From an uncultured Flavobacteriales bacterium (lineage in GTDB: Bacteria > Bacteroidota > Bacteroidia > Flavobacteriales_F > PHOS-HE28): 64,000 nt of DNA. The position numbers and the translations under genes were made by a program. Below are positions 45,456-53,394 of the stretch, one piece after another (positions within the stretch are counted from its first letter, which is position 1; each line of letters begins with the position of its first letter). The stretch is from contig CALMPI010000017.1 of the NCBI GenBank assembly GCA_937872175.1, positions 62,001 through 126,000 of the forward strand. Reading direction: 5' to 3'. The notes beneath the pieces were generated by a model. That model saw nothing but the letters and a program-made list of their open reading frames with translations, did no database searches and was not told the DNA's origin.

Positions 45456-46187
45456 ATGCGCACCCCCCCGTTCCGCGTCGCCCCCCTCCTCGCCGTGGTC
45501 GCCGCCCTGTTGCTGGCCGTTCCGGTCCGGGCCCAGGGAAAACCGGCCAAGAAGAAGACCGGCGTGGTGCTGTACCGCGACATGGTGGCGGCCAAGTGGG
45601 ACACGGTGAAGTGCGTGAAGAACGCCATCAAGCTCAACCCGCTGCTCTTCTTCCGCGGCGAGATCCCGCTGCTCTACGAGCGCGCCCTGTCCCACCGCCT
45701 CAGCATGGAGCTGGGCGTGGGCTTCACGTGGCGCAACTACCTCAACCTGAGCGTGGGGAACAACGATGCGGACGACTATGGGGCGGGCACCAACATCATC
45801 GCCAAGCCCACCTATCACCTGGGCATCCGCTGGTACCACACGGACGACATCGAGCCGCAAGGCTGGTACACCCAGCTGGGTTTCGCGCACATCGAGTACG
45901 TCAAGGACATCAAGGAGAAGAACCCGGACGGTTCGTTCAGCACCGTGAAGAACCGGGATGAGCGGATCTACAACGACATCCGGCTGTTGAGCGGGTACCA
46001 GCTCCTCAGCGCCAGCAGCAACTGGCTGTTCGACGTGTACGGCGGTGTGGCCCTGCGCAACCGCAGCCTGCAGATCGTCAACGAATCGCTGGACCTGGTC
46101 ACCGACAAGTGGACCTACACCGTGGAGGAGAAGAACGACATCGTGCCGGCCTTCTTCCTGGGCGTGAAGGTGGGCTTGGGCTTCTAG
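45456..46187 (+). CDS. Outer-membrane beta-barrel protein
   Basis: 243 residues. After the signal peptide (ending PVRAQ) come strand-turn repeats (IKLNPLLFFRGEIPLLYERA, LSMELGVGFTWRNYLNLSVG, WLFDVYGGVALRNRSLQIV) and a terminal GVKVGLGF, as in DUF3575-like barrels. Probably a small outer-membrane protein of unknown role. It is followed by a long palindrome shared with the convergent rlmN. Confidence 0.72.
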   Translation: MRTPPFRVAPLLAVVAALLLAVPVRAQGKPAKKKTGVVLYRDMVAAKWDTVKCVKNAIKLNPLLFFRGEIPLLYERALSHRLSMELGVGFTWRNYLNLSVGNNDADDYGAGTNIIAKPTYHLGIRWYHTDDIEPQGWYTQLGFAHIEYVKDIKEKNPDGSFSTVKNRDERIYNDIRLLSGYQLLSASSNWLFDVYGGVALRNRSLQIVNESLDLVTDKWTYTVEEKNDIVPAFFLGVKVGLGF

Positions 46188-46316
46188 TGAGCGTGAGTGG
46201 TGGGTCCTAAGTAGCGAGTGGCGAGTACCGAGTGGCGAGTGAATGCCCCAAGGGGACATCACTCGCCACTCGGTGCGTTGGCCCCGTGGGGGCACTCGTC
46301 GCTCACCACTCGTCGT
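46188..46316. repeat. Long imperfect palindrome of GAGTGGCG units
   Basis: The core CCGAGTGGCGAGTGA (46228-46242) pairs perfectly with 46259-46273 around a CCCCAAGGGG inner hairpin. Outer GTGAGTGGTG-like and CACCACTCGTC-like segments extend the symmetry over the whole spacer. It lies between convergent genes and could end transcription both ways. Confidence 0.65.
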
Positions 46317-47390
46317 TCACTTCATCACCCGTTCCCCTTCCTTCAACGCCGGCTCGTTCTTGTTGGCGAGCTGCCCGCAGGCGGCGTCGATGTCGCGCCC
46401 GCGGCTGCGGCGGATCCGCGCGATGATGCCCTTCCGGTCGAGGTATTGCTGGAAGGCCTCGGCATCCTGCGCATCGGTGCGTCCGAAGCCGCCGGCATCG
46501 ATGGGGTTGTACTCGATGAGGTTCACCTTGGCATGCACGTCGCTGGCGTACTTCACCAGTTCCTGGGCATCGGCCAGTGAATCGTTGAAGCCGCGCAGCA
46601 GAATGTACTCGAAGGTGACCGGCTGGCGCGTGGTGCGCGTGTAGTAGCGGAGCGCCTCCTTCAGTTCGCTGAGGGAGTTCTGCTCGTTGATGGGCATGAT
46701 GCGGTCGCGCTTCGCATCGTTGGCCGCATGCAGGCTCAGCGCGAGGTTGAACTTGGTGCCATCGTCGGCCAGCTTGCGGATCATCTTGGCGATGCCCGCG
46801 GTGCTCACCGTGATGCGCCTGGCGCTCATGCCCAGGCCGTCCTCCGCAGTGATGCGCTCGGCGCTGCGCAGGGTGTTGGCGTAGTTGAGCAGCGGCTCGC
46901 CCATGCCCATGTACACGATGTTCGTGAGCCCCTGCTGGTAGTACTTCCGTGCAAGCTGATCGATCAGCACCACCTGGTCCACGATCTCGCCGGCATCGAG
47001 GTTGCGGATGCGCTTGAGCTTGCCCGTGGCGCAAAAGCTGCACGTGAGGCTGCAGCCGATCTGGCTGCTGATGCAGGCCGTGAGGCGCGTGGGCGTGGGG
47101 ATGAGCACGCCCTCCACCACATGGCCGTCCCAGGTGCGGAAGGCGCACTTCACCGTGCCGTCCGCGCTACGCTGCTCTTCAGCAAGTACGAGCGGACGCA
47201 GCACGCAACGCTCCGCCAGCCGGGTCCGGAAGGCTTTGGGCAGGTCGCTCATGTCGTCCCAGCTCCGCGCCTTCTTCTTCCACAGCCACTCCCAGAGCTG
47301 CTTCGCCCGGTAGGGCTTCTCACCCAGTTCGGCCACCAGGGCCTGCACCTCCTCCTGGGAGAGGGAGCGGATGTCGGTGGAGGAGGCCAT
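46317..47390 (-). CDS. rlmN: 23S rRNA (adenine-2503-C2) methyltransferase
   Basis: 357 residues. Radical-SAM enzyme with the CxxxCxxC cluster motif in GCSLTCSFCATG, the RlmN block GMGEPLLNY and FEYILLRGFND. It methylates A2503 of 23S rRNA and A37 of some tRNAs. The start MASSTDIRSLSQEEV is preferred over an upstream ATG because a GACCTTTG box lies 33 nt before it and the upstream part reads as spacer. Confidence 0.95.
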   Translation of the reverse strand: MASSTDIRSLSQEEVQALVAELGEKPYRAKQLWEWLWKKKARSWDDMSDLPKAFRTRLAERCVLRPLVLAEEQRSADGTVKCAFRTWDGHVVEGVLIPTPTRLTACISSQIGCSLTCSFCATGKLKRIRNLDAGEIVDQVVLIDQLARKYYQQGLTNIVYMGMGEPLLNYANTLRSAERITAEDGLGMSARRITVSTAGIAKMIRKLADDGTKFNLALSLHAANDAKRDRIMPINEQNSLSELKEALRYYTRTTRQPVTFEYILLRGFNDSLADAQELVKYASDVHAKVNLIEYNPIDAGGFGRTDAQDAEAFQQYLDRKGIIARIRRSRGRDIDAACGQLANKNEPALKEGERVMK

Positions 47391-47423
47391 CGCGTCGCGG
47401 CCGGTCCGAGGGGCCAAGCGGCG

Positions 47424-47431
47424 CAAAGGTC
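47424..47431 (-). promoter_or_regulatory. -7 box (GACCTTTG) for rlmN
   Basis: One mismatch to TAnnTTTG on the minus strand; same 8-mer as before the adhesin at 10035. Confidence 0.4.
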
Positions 47432-47445
47432 GGACGATCACCTAC

Positions 47446-47453
47446 TTACTTTG
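47446..47453 (+). promoter_or_regulatory. -7 box (TTACTTTG), 5 nt before ATG
   Basis: One mismatch to TAnnTTTG, placing the likely transcription start at the mntA start codon. Confidence 0.5.
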
Positions 47454-47458
47454 CAGCC

Positions 47459-47755
47459 ATGTCGATGCGGAACGAAGTCCTGCAGAAGCTCAGCGCCGCA
47501 CTGCCTGAACTGCGCTCCCGATTCCCCATCCGCTCCATGGCCCTCTTTGGTTCGGTGAGCAGGGGCGAAGATGGTCCAGGGAGCGATGTGGACGTGTTGG
47601 TGGAGTTCGATGGGCCGGTCGGGATGCGGTTCCTTCATCTGTCCCACGAACTGGCCGCGTTGCTCGGCAGGAGAGTGGATCTAGTCTCACGCGGCGGGAT
47701 CAAGCCGCGGTACTTTAAGGCCATTCAACCGGATCTGCTGCATGTCCAAGCGTGA
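47459..47755 (+). CDS. mntA: MntA-like nucleotidyltransferase antitoxin
   Basis: 98 residues. Minimal nucleotidyltransferase with GSVSRGE and the acidic pair SDVDVLVEF. In type VII toxin-antitoxin pairs MntA adenylylates a tyrosine of the HEPN toxin HepT. The gene overlaps hepT by 14 nt, the usual arrangement. Confidence 0.88.
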   Translation: MSMRNEVLQKLSAALPELRSRFPIRSMALFGSVSRGEDGPGSDVDVLVEFDGPVGMRFLHLSHELAALLGRRVDLVSRGGIKPRYFKAIQPDLLHVQA

Positions 47756-48080
47756 CGACCGCCTTCTGCTGCAGGACATGGCCGAAGCGGTTGACAAGAT
47801 CCTGCGGTACACCGAAGGCCGATCCTTCGACCAATGGCAAGGCGACGAGTTCCTGCAGGATGCGGTGATCCGGAATTTCGAGGTGATCGGTGAGGCCTGC
47901 AGGCATCTGTCGCATGCATTGACCCGCGAACACCCGGACATCGACTGGGGCGGCATCCGCGACTTTCGCAACCTGCTGGTGCACGAGTACTTCGGGGTGG
48001 ATGCGACGATCGTGTGGGAGATCCTCTCCACCGACCTGCCGAAGCTTCGCACCCGGCTTCACGAACTGGTGGGCCGGTAG
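47742..48080 (+). CDS. hepT: HepT-like HEPN toxin (DUF86)
   Basis: 112 residues, all-helical. The HEPN RNase motif R-x4-H-x-Y is intact in RNLLVHEYFG, and the tyrosine is the expected AMPylation site. It starts inside mntA, so antitoxin and toxin are co-translated. Both genes look complete, so the module may be functional in plasmid/phage defence or stress response. Confidence 0.88.
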   Translation: MSKRDDRLLLQDMAEAVDKILRYTEGRSFDQWQGDEFLQDAVIRNFEVIGEACRHLSHALTREHPDIDWGGIRDFRNLLVHEYFGVDATIVWEILSTDLPKLRTRLHELVGR

Positions 48081-48163
48081 TGGGCCCAGGAGGGTCAGCC
48101 GATCATGGCCGCATCGCCTCCAGGGAGGAGCAGATGTCCACTAGCATGCCATCACACATGTCA

Positions 48164-48667
48164 TTACCATGGTTCCTGCCTAACCAAAGTGACTGTATGT
48201 GGGGTGTTCTCGGGGCGTGTGGGAGTACCCTCAACCACGCGCACCACCTCGAACGTTGCGATCGGAAGACGCTTGACGAACAAGGTCATGTACGATCTGT
48301 CCCATCGCTTCACGATCTTCCATTTCATGTTTGTCCCGATTCCCTTGATCACACCTACCGGGGGCTCCTGGCACCGAGATCCTTCGGACACGTTCAGGCG
48401 GGAACGACCACGAAAGGCCCATATCGCGGTGTGGCAAGGATCGTCCGGCCGGTAGCCGTAGGGATAAGAATACAAGGTCAAGGTGTCCGGTAGGATCCCT
48501 CGGTTATCGTATGGAGCATGCCAGTCATCGATGCCAGAACCAGCCTCGGAGCGAAGGAGCCTGTTCAACTGCTTTCGACCAGGATCGCCTTGGGTGGACG
48601 TGACCGACACAACAAGCACCATGGCGAGGATCACGAAAGGGCGCAACCAATTGTTACATCCAAGCAT
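48164..48667 (-). CDS. Hypothetical secreted protein
   Basis: 167 residues. An N-terminal hydrophobic stretch (FVILAMVLVVSVTSTQG) fits a signal peptide. The mature part has Cys58-like and other scattered cysteines and a basic segment (NMKWKIVKRWDRSYMTLFVK). Base composition is visibly lower in GC than the neighbours, which suggests recent acquisition, as for the adjoining toxin-antitoxin pair. No family recognised and no promoter box seen. Confidence 0.5.
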   Translation of the reverse strand: MLGCNNWLRPFVILAMVLVVSVTSTQGDPGRKQLNRLLRSEAGSGIDDWHAPYDNRGILPDTLTLYSYPYGYRPDDPCHTAIWAFRGRSRLNVSEGSRCQEPPVGVIKGIGTNMKWKIVKRWDRSYMTLFVKRLPIATFEVVRVVEGTPTRPENTPHTVTLVRQEPW

Positions 48668-48740
48668 GGCTCATCATCCAGTGTTGGTTCATGCTCGACG
48701 CGCGATCACCTCGGGGACAGCGCTACGTGAAGATATTGGC

Positions 48741-49403
48741 TCAACCCAGCACCAGCTCCACCAGCCGCATGTCCATCGCCGTGGTCACCTTGATGTTGTT
48801 CTCCTCGCCCTCCACCAGCGCCACCTTCACGCCCATGCGTTCCACCAGCGCGGCCTCATCGGTGAAGGCCGGGTCGTAGGGCTGCTCGAAGGCCTTGCGC
48901 AGCAGGTCGGCGTGGAAGCACTGCGGCGTTTGCACGGCGAGTAATCGGGAGCGGTCGAGCGCGCGGCTCCCCTCGGGTGTGGTCTCGCGGATGCTGGGCA
49001 CCACGGGCACCACGGGGATCGCGGCGGCGGTGGCCTCCGCCGCATCGAAGCAGCGCGCGATCAGCCCGGCGCTCACCAGCGGACGCACGCCGTCGTGCAC
49101 GGCCACCAGGCCATCGCCCCGCACCCTGTCCAGGCCGGCCTTCACGCTGTGCCAGCGCTGTTCGCCACCGGCCACCACCTCATGCGGGATGAAGAAACGG
49201 TGGCCCATGCACAGCGCCTTCCAGATGTCGAAGTGTTCCAAGGACAGCACCACGATCAGCGCCATGTCCGGATCGAAGTGATGGAACGCGTCGATGGTCC
49301 ACATCAGCAGCGGCCGTCCCTTCACGGTCTGGAACTGCTTGGGCACGGGCCCGCCCAGGCGTTTGCCGCTTCCGCCGGCGACGATGATGGTACTGCGCTG
49401 CAT
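48741..49403 (-). CDS. ispD: 2-C-methyl-D-erythritol 4-phosphate cytidylyltransferase
   Basis: 220 residues. It starts with the CTP-binding loop IIVAGGSGKRLGGPVPKQF and has VAVHDGVRPLVS and the LAVQTPQCF block. It catalyses the third step of the MEP isoprenoid pathway. The start is set by the loop motif; a GTCCTTTG box lies 18 nt upstream. The gene shares a large palindrome with the queA 3' end. Confidence 0.94.
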   Translation of the reverse strand: MQRSTIIVAGGSGKRLGGPVPKQFQTVKGRPLLMWTIDAFHHFDPDMALIVVLSLEHFDIWKALCMGHRFFIPHEVVAGGEQRWHSVKAGLDRVRGDGLVAVHDGVRPLVSAGLIARCFDAAEATAAAIPVVPVVPSIRETTPEGSRALDRSRLLAVQTPQCFHADLLRKAFEQPYDPAFTDEAALVERMGVKVALVEGEENNIKVTTAMDMRLVELVLG

Positions 49404-49460
49404 TGTTCGACCGCAACGACGCAAAGGACGCAACGAATGCGCGACAGTGGCAACAATAAG

Positions 49461-49491
49461 AAGGGGCCGCAACAGAACGTTGCGGCCCCTT
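49461..49491. terminator. Terminator hairpin between queA and ispD
   Basis: AAGGGGCCGCAAC pairs with GTTGCGGCCCCTT (13 bp, 5-nt loop), ending in TTT on the plus strand and usable on the minus strand after queA. A wider imperfect palindrome (49407-49514) surrounds it. Confidence 0.65.
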
Positions 49492-49523
49492 TGCGTTCGT
49501 CGCGTCCTTGCGGTCTTGTGGGC

Positions 49524-50573
49524 TCAGATGATGAGCATCGCATCCCCGTAGCTCAGGAAGCGGTACTTCTCCTTGAGGGCCACCTTGTAGGCGTTCCACA
49601 CATGGTCGTAGCCCCCGAAGGCGGCCACCTGCATCAGCAGGGTGCTTTCGGGCATGTGGAAGTTGGTGATCATGCGGTCGGCGATGCTGAAGTCGTACGG
49701 CGGGAAGATGAACTTGTTGGTCCAGCCGTTGAAGGGCTTCAGGTGGTTCTGGGTGCTGACGCTGCTCTCGATGGCGCGCATGGTGGTGGTGCCCACGCAG
49801 CACACCTTCCTGCGGGCGTCCTTGGCGCGGTTCACGATGTCGCAGGCCTCCCGGGTGATGATGGCCTGTTCGCTGTCCATCTTGTGCTTGGTGAGGTCCT
49901 CCACCTCCACGGGGCGGAAAGTGCCCAGGCCCACGTGCAGGGTGACGTGGGCGAAGTGGATGCCCTTGAGCTCCATGCGCTTCATCAGCTCGCGGCTGAA
50001 GTGCAGGCCGGCGGTGGGGGCGGCCACGGCGCCCTCGTGCCGGGCGAAGATGGTCTGGTAGCGCTCCGCGTCGCTGGGCTCGGTGTCGCGCTTGATGTAG
50101 CGCGGCAGGGGCGTTTCGCCCATCTCGGTGATGGCCTGCTTGAACTCCTCGTAGGTGCCGTCGAAGAGGAAGCGCAGCGTGCGGCCGCGGCTCGTGGTGT
50201 TGTCGATCACCTCCGCCACCAGCTCGTCGTCCTTGCCGAAGTAGAGCTTGTTGCCGATGCGGATCTTCCGCGCCGGGTCCACGATCACATCCCAAAGCAG
50301 GCTGTCGCGGTTCAGCTCGCGCAGCATGAACACCTCGATCTTGGCGCCCGTCTTCTCCTTGTTGCCCCACATGCGCGCGGGGAACACTTTCGTGTCGTTC
50401 AGGATGAAGGTGTCGCCCTCGTCGAAGTAGTTGATGATGTCCTTGAACTTCTTGTGCTCGATCTTGCCGTCCTTGCGGTGCAGGACCATCAGCTTGCTGC
50501 CGTCGCGGTCCTTGGTGGGGTAGAGGGCGATCTGCTCCTTGGGCAGGTTGAACTTGAACGAAGTGAGCTTCAT
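49524..50573 (-). CDS. queA: S-adenosylmethionine:tRNA ribosyltransferase-isomerase
   Basis: 349 residues. QueA motifs include [39 protein letters not shown] and the C-terminal [15 protein letters not shown]. It forms epoxyqueuosine in tRNA from 7-aminomethyl-7-deazaguanine-modified tRNA and AdoMet. The start [19 protein letters not shown] matches the family; a TATCTTCG box lies 45 nt upstream. Confidence 0.95.
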   Translation of the reverse strand: MKLTSFKFNLPKEQIALYPTKDRDGSKLMVLHRKDGKIEHKKFKDIINYFDEGDTFILNDTKVFPARMWGNKEKTGAKIEVFMLRELNRDSLLWDVIVDPARKIRIGNKLYFGKDDELVAEVIDNTTSRGRTLRFLFDGTYEEFKQAITEMGETPLPRYIKRDTEPSDAERYQTIFARHEGAVAAPTAGLHFSRELMKRMELKGIHFAHVTLHVGLGTFRPVEVEDLTKHKMDSEQAIITREACDIVNRAKDARRKVCCVGTTTMRAIESSVSTQNHLKPFNGWTNKFIFPPYDFSIADRMITNFHMPESTLLMQVAAFGGYDHVWNAYKVALKEKYRFLSYGDAMLII

Positions 50574-50618
50574 GGGTTTGGCGTGGCTTACGGGCCCGTC
50601 GTTGAGTGGAAGGGGCGG

Positions 50619-50626
50619 CGAAGATA
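50619..50626 (-). promoter_or_regulatory. -7 box (TATCTTCG) for queA
   Basis: One mismatch to TAnnTTTG, in an unusually AT-rich spacer. Confidence 0.45.
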
Positions 50627-50699
50627 ATGTGATCGTTAAGGAATCGTCAAAGTATCTGAAAAACAGTGAATTAGGCTGTTGATAACCGCTTCGCACCCC

Positions 50700-51398
50700 T
50701 CAGCGGGGGGCGATGCGCTGGGCGAGCTCCACCGGGGGCAGGGCGTCGGCCACGTCCAGCTCGGCGATGCGGGTGCGGCGCAGGGCGCTGAGCCACGCCC
50801 CGCAGCCCAGGGCCTGGCCGATGTCGTGCGCCAGGGTGCGGATGTAGGTGCCCTTGCTCACGGTGGTGGCGAAGGTCACGCGGGGCCCTTCCATGTCCAG
50901 CAGGGTCAGCGCGTGCACGGTCACCTGCACAGGCTCCATCTCCACGGACCGGCCGTCCCGGGCCAGGAAGTAGGCGCGCTCGCCCTTGTGGTGCTTGGCG
51001 CTGTACATCGGCGGCCGTTGCAGGAGGGCACCGGTGAAGCGGGGCAGCACGGCCTCCACCGCCGCCCGGTCCAGGTGCTCCCACGGCAGGGCGCCGCTCA
51101 CCGGGGTCTCCCCGTCCTGCGAGGGGGTCACCTCGCCGAGGGTGAGCGTGCCCACGTAGGTCTTGTCCAGGCCGGTGAGGTTGGGCAGGTCCTTGGTGCG
51201 CCGGCCGTAGGCCAGCACCAGCAGGCCGCTGGCCAGGGGGTCCAGGGTGCCGGCATGGCCCACCTTCACGCGGCGTCCGGCCAGCGAGTTGAGCGCACCG
51301 CGCAGCTTGCCCACCACATCGAAGCTGGTCCAGCCCACGGGCTTGTCCACCAGCAGCAGGCCGCCACCCTCCAGGTCGATGGGGTCCGTGTTGGCCAT
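50700..51398 (-). CDS. truB: tRNA pseudouridine-55 synthase
   Basis: 232 residues. The catalytic aspartate is Asp53 in GHAGTLDPLASGLL; KPVGWTSFDVV and KTYVGTLTLGEVT are further TruB blocks. It forms pseudouridine 55 in the T-loop of tRNAs. The start is 4 nt downstream of the uppP stop, consistent with the ftsX-DUF3098-uppP-truB operon. Confidence 0.95.
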   Translation of the reverse strand: MANTDPIDLEGGGLLLVDKPVGWTSFDVVGKLRGALNSLAGRRVKVGHAGTLDPLASGLLVLAYGRRTKDLPNLTGLDKTYVGTLTLGEVTPSQDGETPVSGALPWEHLDRAAVEAVLPRFTGALLQRPPMYSAKHHKGERAYFLARDGRSVEMEPVQVTVHALTLLDMEGPRVTFATTVSKGTYIRTLAHDIGQALGCGAWLSALRRTRIAELDVADALPPVELAQRIAPR

Positions 51399-51402
51399 GG
51401 GC

Positions 51403-52197
51403 TTACACCAGATGCAGCGGCACGCCGAGGGCCATGAGGAGCAGCAGCACGCCGCCCACCGCGATGCGGTACCAGCCGAAGGCGGCCAGGCCGCGCTGTT
51501 GCAGGTAGGCGATGAAGCCCTTGATGGCCAGCACGGCCACCACGAAGGCCACGGCATTGCCGATGGCGAACAGCTGCAGGTGCTCGGTGGTGAAGGCCCC
51601 GCCATCCTTCAGGTAGTCGTAGAGGCTCTTGGCGGTGGCGGCGAACATGGTGGGCACGGCCAGCAGGAAGCTGAACTCCGCGGCGTGCTTGCGGGTGAGG
51701 CCCTGGGCCATGCCGCCGATGAGGGTGGCCGCCGAGCGGGACACGCCGGGCACCATGGCCAGGCATTGGAAGCAGCCGATGATCACCGCCTGGCGGTAGC
51801 TCACCGTCTGCGGGCCGGTGCCGGTGCCGCCGGGCGCCCAGCGCTCGATGAACAGGAACACCACGCCGCCGGCCAGCAGCGCCAGGGCCACCACGGTCAC
51901 GTTCTCCAGCAGCGCGTCGATGTGGTCCTTGAACAGCAGGCCCATGATCACGGCGGGGATGAAGCCGGCCAGCAGCTTCAGGTACAGGTCGAAGCTCTGG
52001 AAGAAGCGCTTCCAGTAGAGCACCACCACGCTGAGGATGGCGCCGAACTGGATGGCCACGGTGAAGAGCTTCACGAAATCGTCCTGCGCGATGCCCATCA
52101 GCGTGGAGCCGATGATCATGTGACCGGTGCTGCTCACGGGCAGGAACTCCGTGAGGCCTTCGATGATGGCCAGGACGATGGCCTCCAGGATGCCCAT
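51403..52197 (-). CDS. uppP: Undecaprenyl-diphosphatase (BacA family)
   Basis: 264 residues, multi-pass. Both signature blocks are present: [14 protein letters not shown] (about 13-26) and [10 protein letters not shown]. It recycles the lipid carrier for peptidoglycan and O-antigen synthesis and confers bacitracin tolerance. It lies 9 nt after the DUF3098 gene. Confidence 0.95.
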   Translation of the reverse strand: MGILEAIVLAIIEGLTEFLPVSSTGHMIIGSTLMGIAQDDFVKLFTVAIQFGAILSVVVLYWKRFFQSFDLYLKLLAGFIPAVIMGLLFKDHIDALLENVTVVALALLAGGVVFLFIERWAPGGTGTGPQTVSYRQAVIIGCFQCLAMVPGVSRSAATLIGGMAQGLTRKHAAEFSFLLAVPTMFAATAKSLYDYLKDGGAFTTEHLQLFAIGNAVAFVVAVLAIKGFIAYLQQRGLAAFGWYRIAVGGVLLLLMALGVPLHLV

Positions 52198-52206
52198 GCC
52201 TGCCGA

Positions 52207-52446
52207 CTACCGCGCCGGGCGCTTCAGGATGGCGTAGAAGATGAAGAGGTAGCCGGCCAGGGCCACGAGCGGGGCCACGGTGATGCGGCGCGGGCTGAAG
52301 ATGGCCTCGGGATCGAAGGTGTTGGGATCGCCGGTGCCGCCGCCGGCCATCAGGATGAAGCCCAGCACCACGATGCCCAGACCGATCACCAGCAGGCGGT
52401 AGTTCTCGCGGGTGAAGGGCATCTCGTTGTCGTTGTGCGCGGCCAT
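52207..52446 (-). CDS. DUF3098 family membrane protein
   Basis: 79 residues with two hydrophobic segments (LLVIGLGIVVLGFILMAGG and ITVAPLVALAGYLFIFYAIL). The motif PFTRENYRLL and the position between ftsX and uppP are those of DUF3098, a Bacteroidota-specific family of unknown role. Confidence 0.85.
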   Translation of the reverse strand: MAAHNDNEMPFTRENYRLLVIGLGIVVLGFILMAGGGTGDPNTFDPEAIFSPRRITVAPLVALAGYLFIFYAILKRPAR

Positions 52447-52460
52447 GCGGGTCGGGGGGT

Positions 52461-53336
52461 TCAGCTCCAGTGGATGTCCTCGGCGGACATGCGAAGGTAG
52501 CGCCGCACGGCGAACCAGGTGCTGGCCAGGGAGATCAGCAGGCCCAGCAGCAGCACGGCGGCGAAGAGCAGCGCCAGGGTGGTGGCGTTGGTGAAGGCCA
52601 GCAGGTCGGGCACCGTGCGCAGCACCAGGCGCAGGGTGAGCACCAGCAGGCCGATGGCCAGCACGGCGCTGATCACGCCCTGCCACAGGCTCTGCCCCAG
52701 GAAGGGCCGCTGGATGAACCACCGCGTGGCGCCCACCAGGTGCATGGTGCGGATCAGGAAGCGCTGGCTGTACACCGCCAGGCGGATGGTGTTGTTGATG
52801 AGCGCCACGGCGATGATGAGCAGCAGCACGCTGAAGCCCAGCACGGCCAGCCCCAGCTTGTTCATGTTCGCCTGGATGTTGCGCACCACGGCGGCGTTGT
52901 AGGCCACCTCGTGCGTGCGCGGGTCCTGCTGAAGTTGCTCCACGATCCACTGCACGCTGTCCGGGTGCGCGTGGGTGGCCGCCAGCCGCAGCTCGATGCT
53001 CGCCAGCAGCGGGTTGCTGCCCAGCACGCCCAGGAAGTCCTCGCCCAGGTCCTGCTTCAGCTGCTCGGCCGCCTCATCCGCCGTCACGTGCCGCGTTTCC
53101 AGCACCCACGGCTCGGTGTCCAGCGCCTTGCGGTATTGCATCACATCCGTCTCCTTCAGCCCCCGCTTCAGGAAGACGTCCACGCGGACATGCTCCTTGA
53201 AGTAGCGGTCCAGGGCGCGGGCGTTCAGCACCAGGAAGCCCAGCACCCCCAGCATGAAGAGCACCAGCGCGATGCCCACCACGGTGCCCACCGTGGCCGT
53301 GCGCGTGCGTCGCCGGGTGGGTCGCTCCATCGACAT
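52461..53336 (-). CDS. ftsX: Cell division protein FtsX
   Basis: 291 residues. One N-terminal membrane segment (about 15-38), an extracytoplasmic domain, then three C-terminal membrane segments with the FtsX pattern (LIRTMHLVGATRWFIQRPFL). FtsX works with the ATPase FtsE to control cell-wall hydrolases at division; ftsE is not adjacent. The start is fixed by a TACCTTCG box 5 nt upstream. Confidence 0.92.
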   Translation of the reverse strand: MSMERPTRRRTRTATVGTVVGIALVLFMLGVLGFLVLNARALDRYFKEHVRVDVFLKRGLKETDVMQYRKALDTEPWVLETRHVTADEAAEQLKQDLGEDFLGVLGSNPLLASIELRLAATHAHPDSVQWIVEQLQQDPRTHEVAYNAAVVRNIQANMNKLGLAVLGFSVLLLIIAVALINNTIRLAVYSQRFLIRTMHLVGATRWFIQRPFLGQSLWQGVISAVLAIGLLVLTLRLVLRTVPDLLAFTNATTLALLFAAVLLLGLLISLASTWFAVRRYLRMSAEDIHWS

Positions 53337-53341
53337 GGCCG

Positions 53342-53349
53342 CGAAGGTA
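53342..53349 (-). promoter_or_regulatory. -7 box (TACCTTCG), 5 nt before ATG
   Basis: One mismatch to TAnnTTTG on the minus strand; drives the ftsX operon, probably as a leaderless mRNA. Confidence 0.55.
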
Positions 53350-53368
53350 GCCCCCGGGGCCGGTCCGC

Positions 53369-53376
53369 TACTTTCG
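53369..53376 (+). promoter_or_regulatory. -7 box (TACTTTCG) for leuS
   Basis: One mismatch to TAnnTTTG, 18 nt before the leuS ATG, in a divergent spacer with ftsX. Confidence 0.5.
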
Positions 53377-53394
53377 CACAGCGAACGAGCGGAC

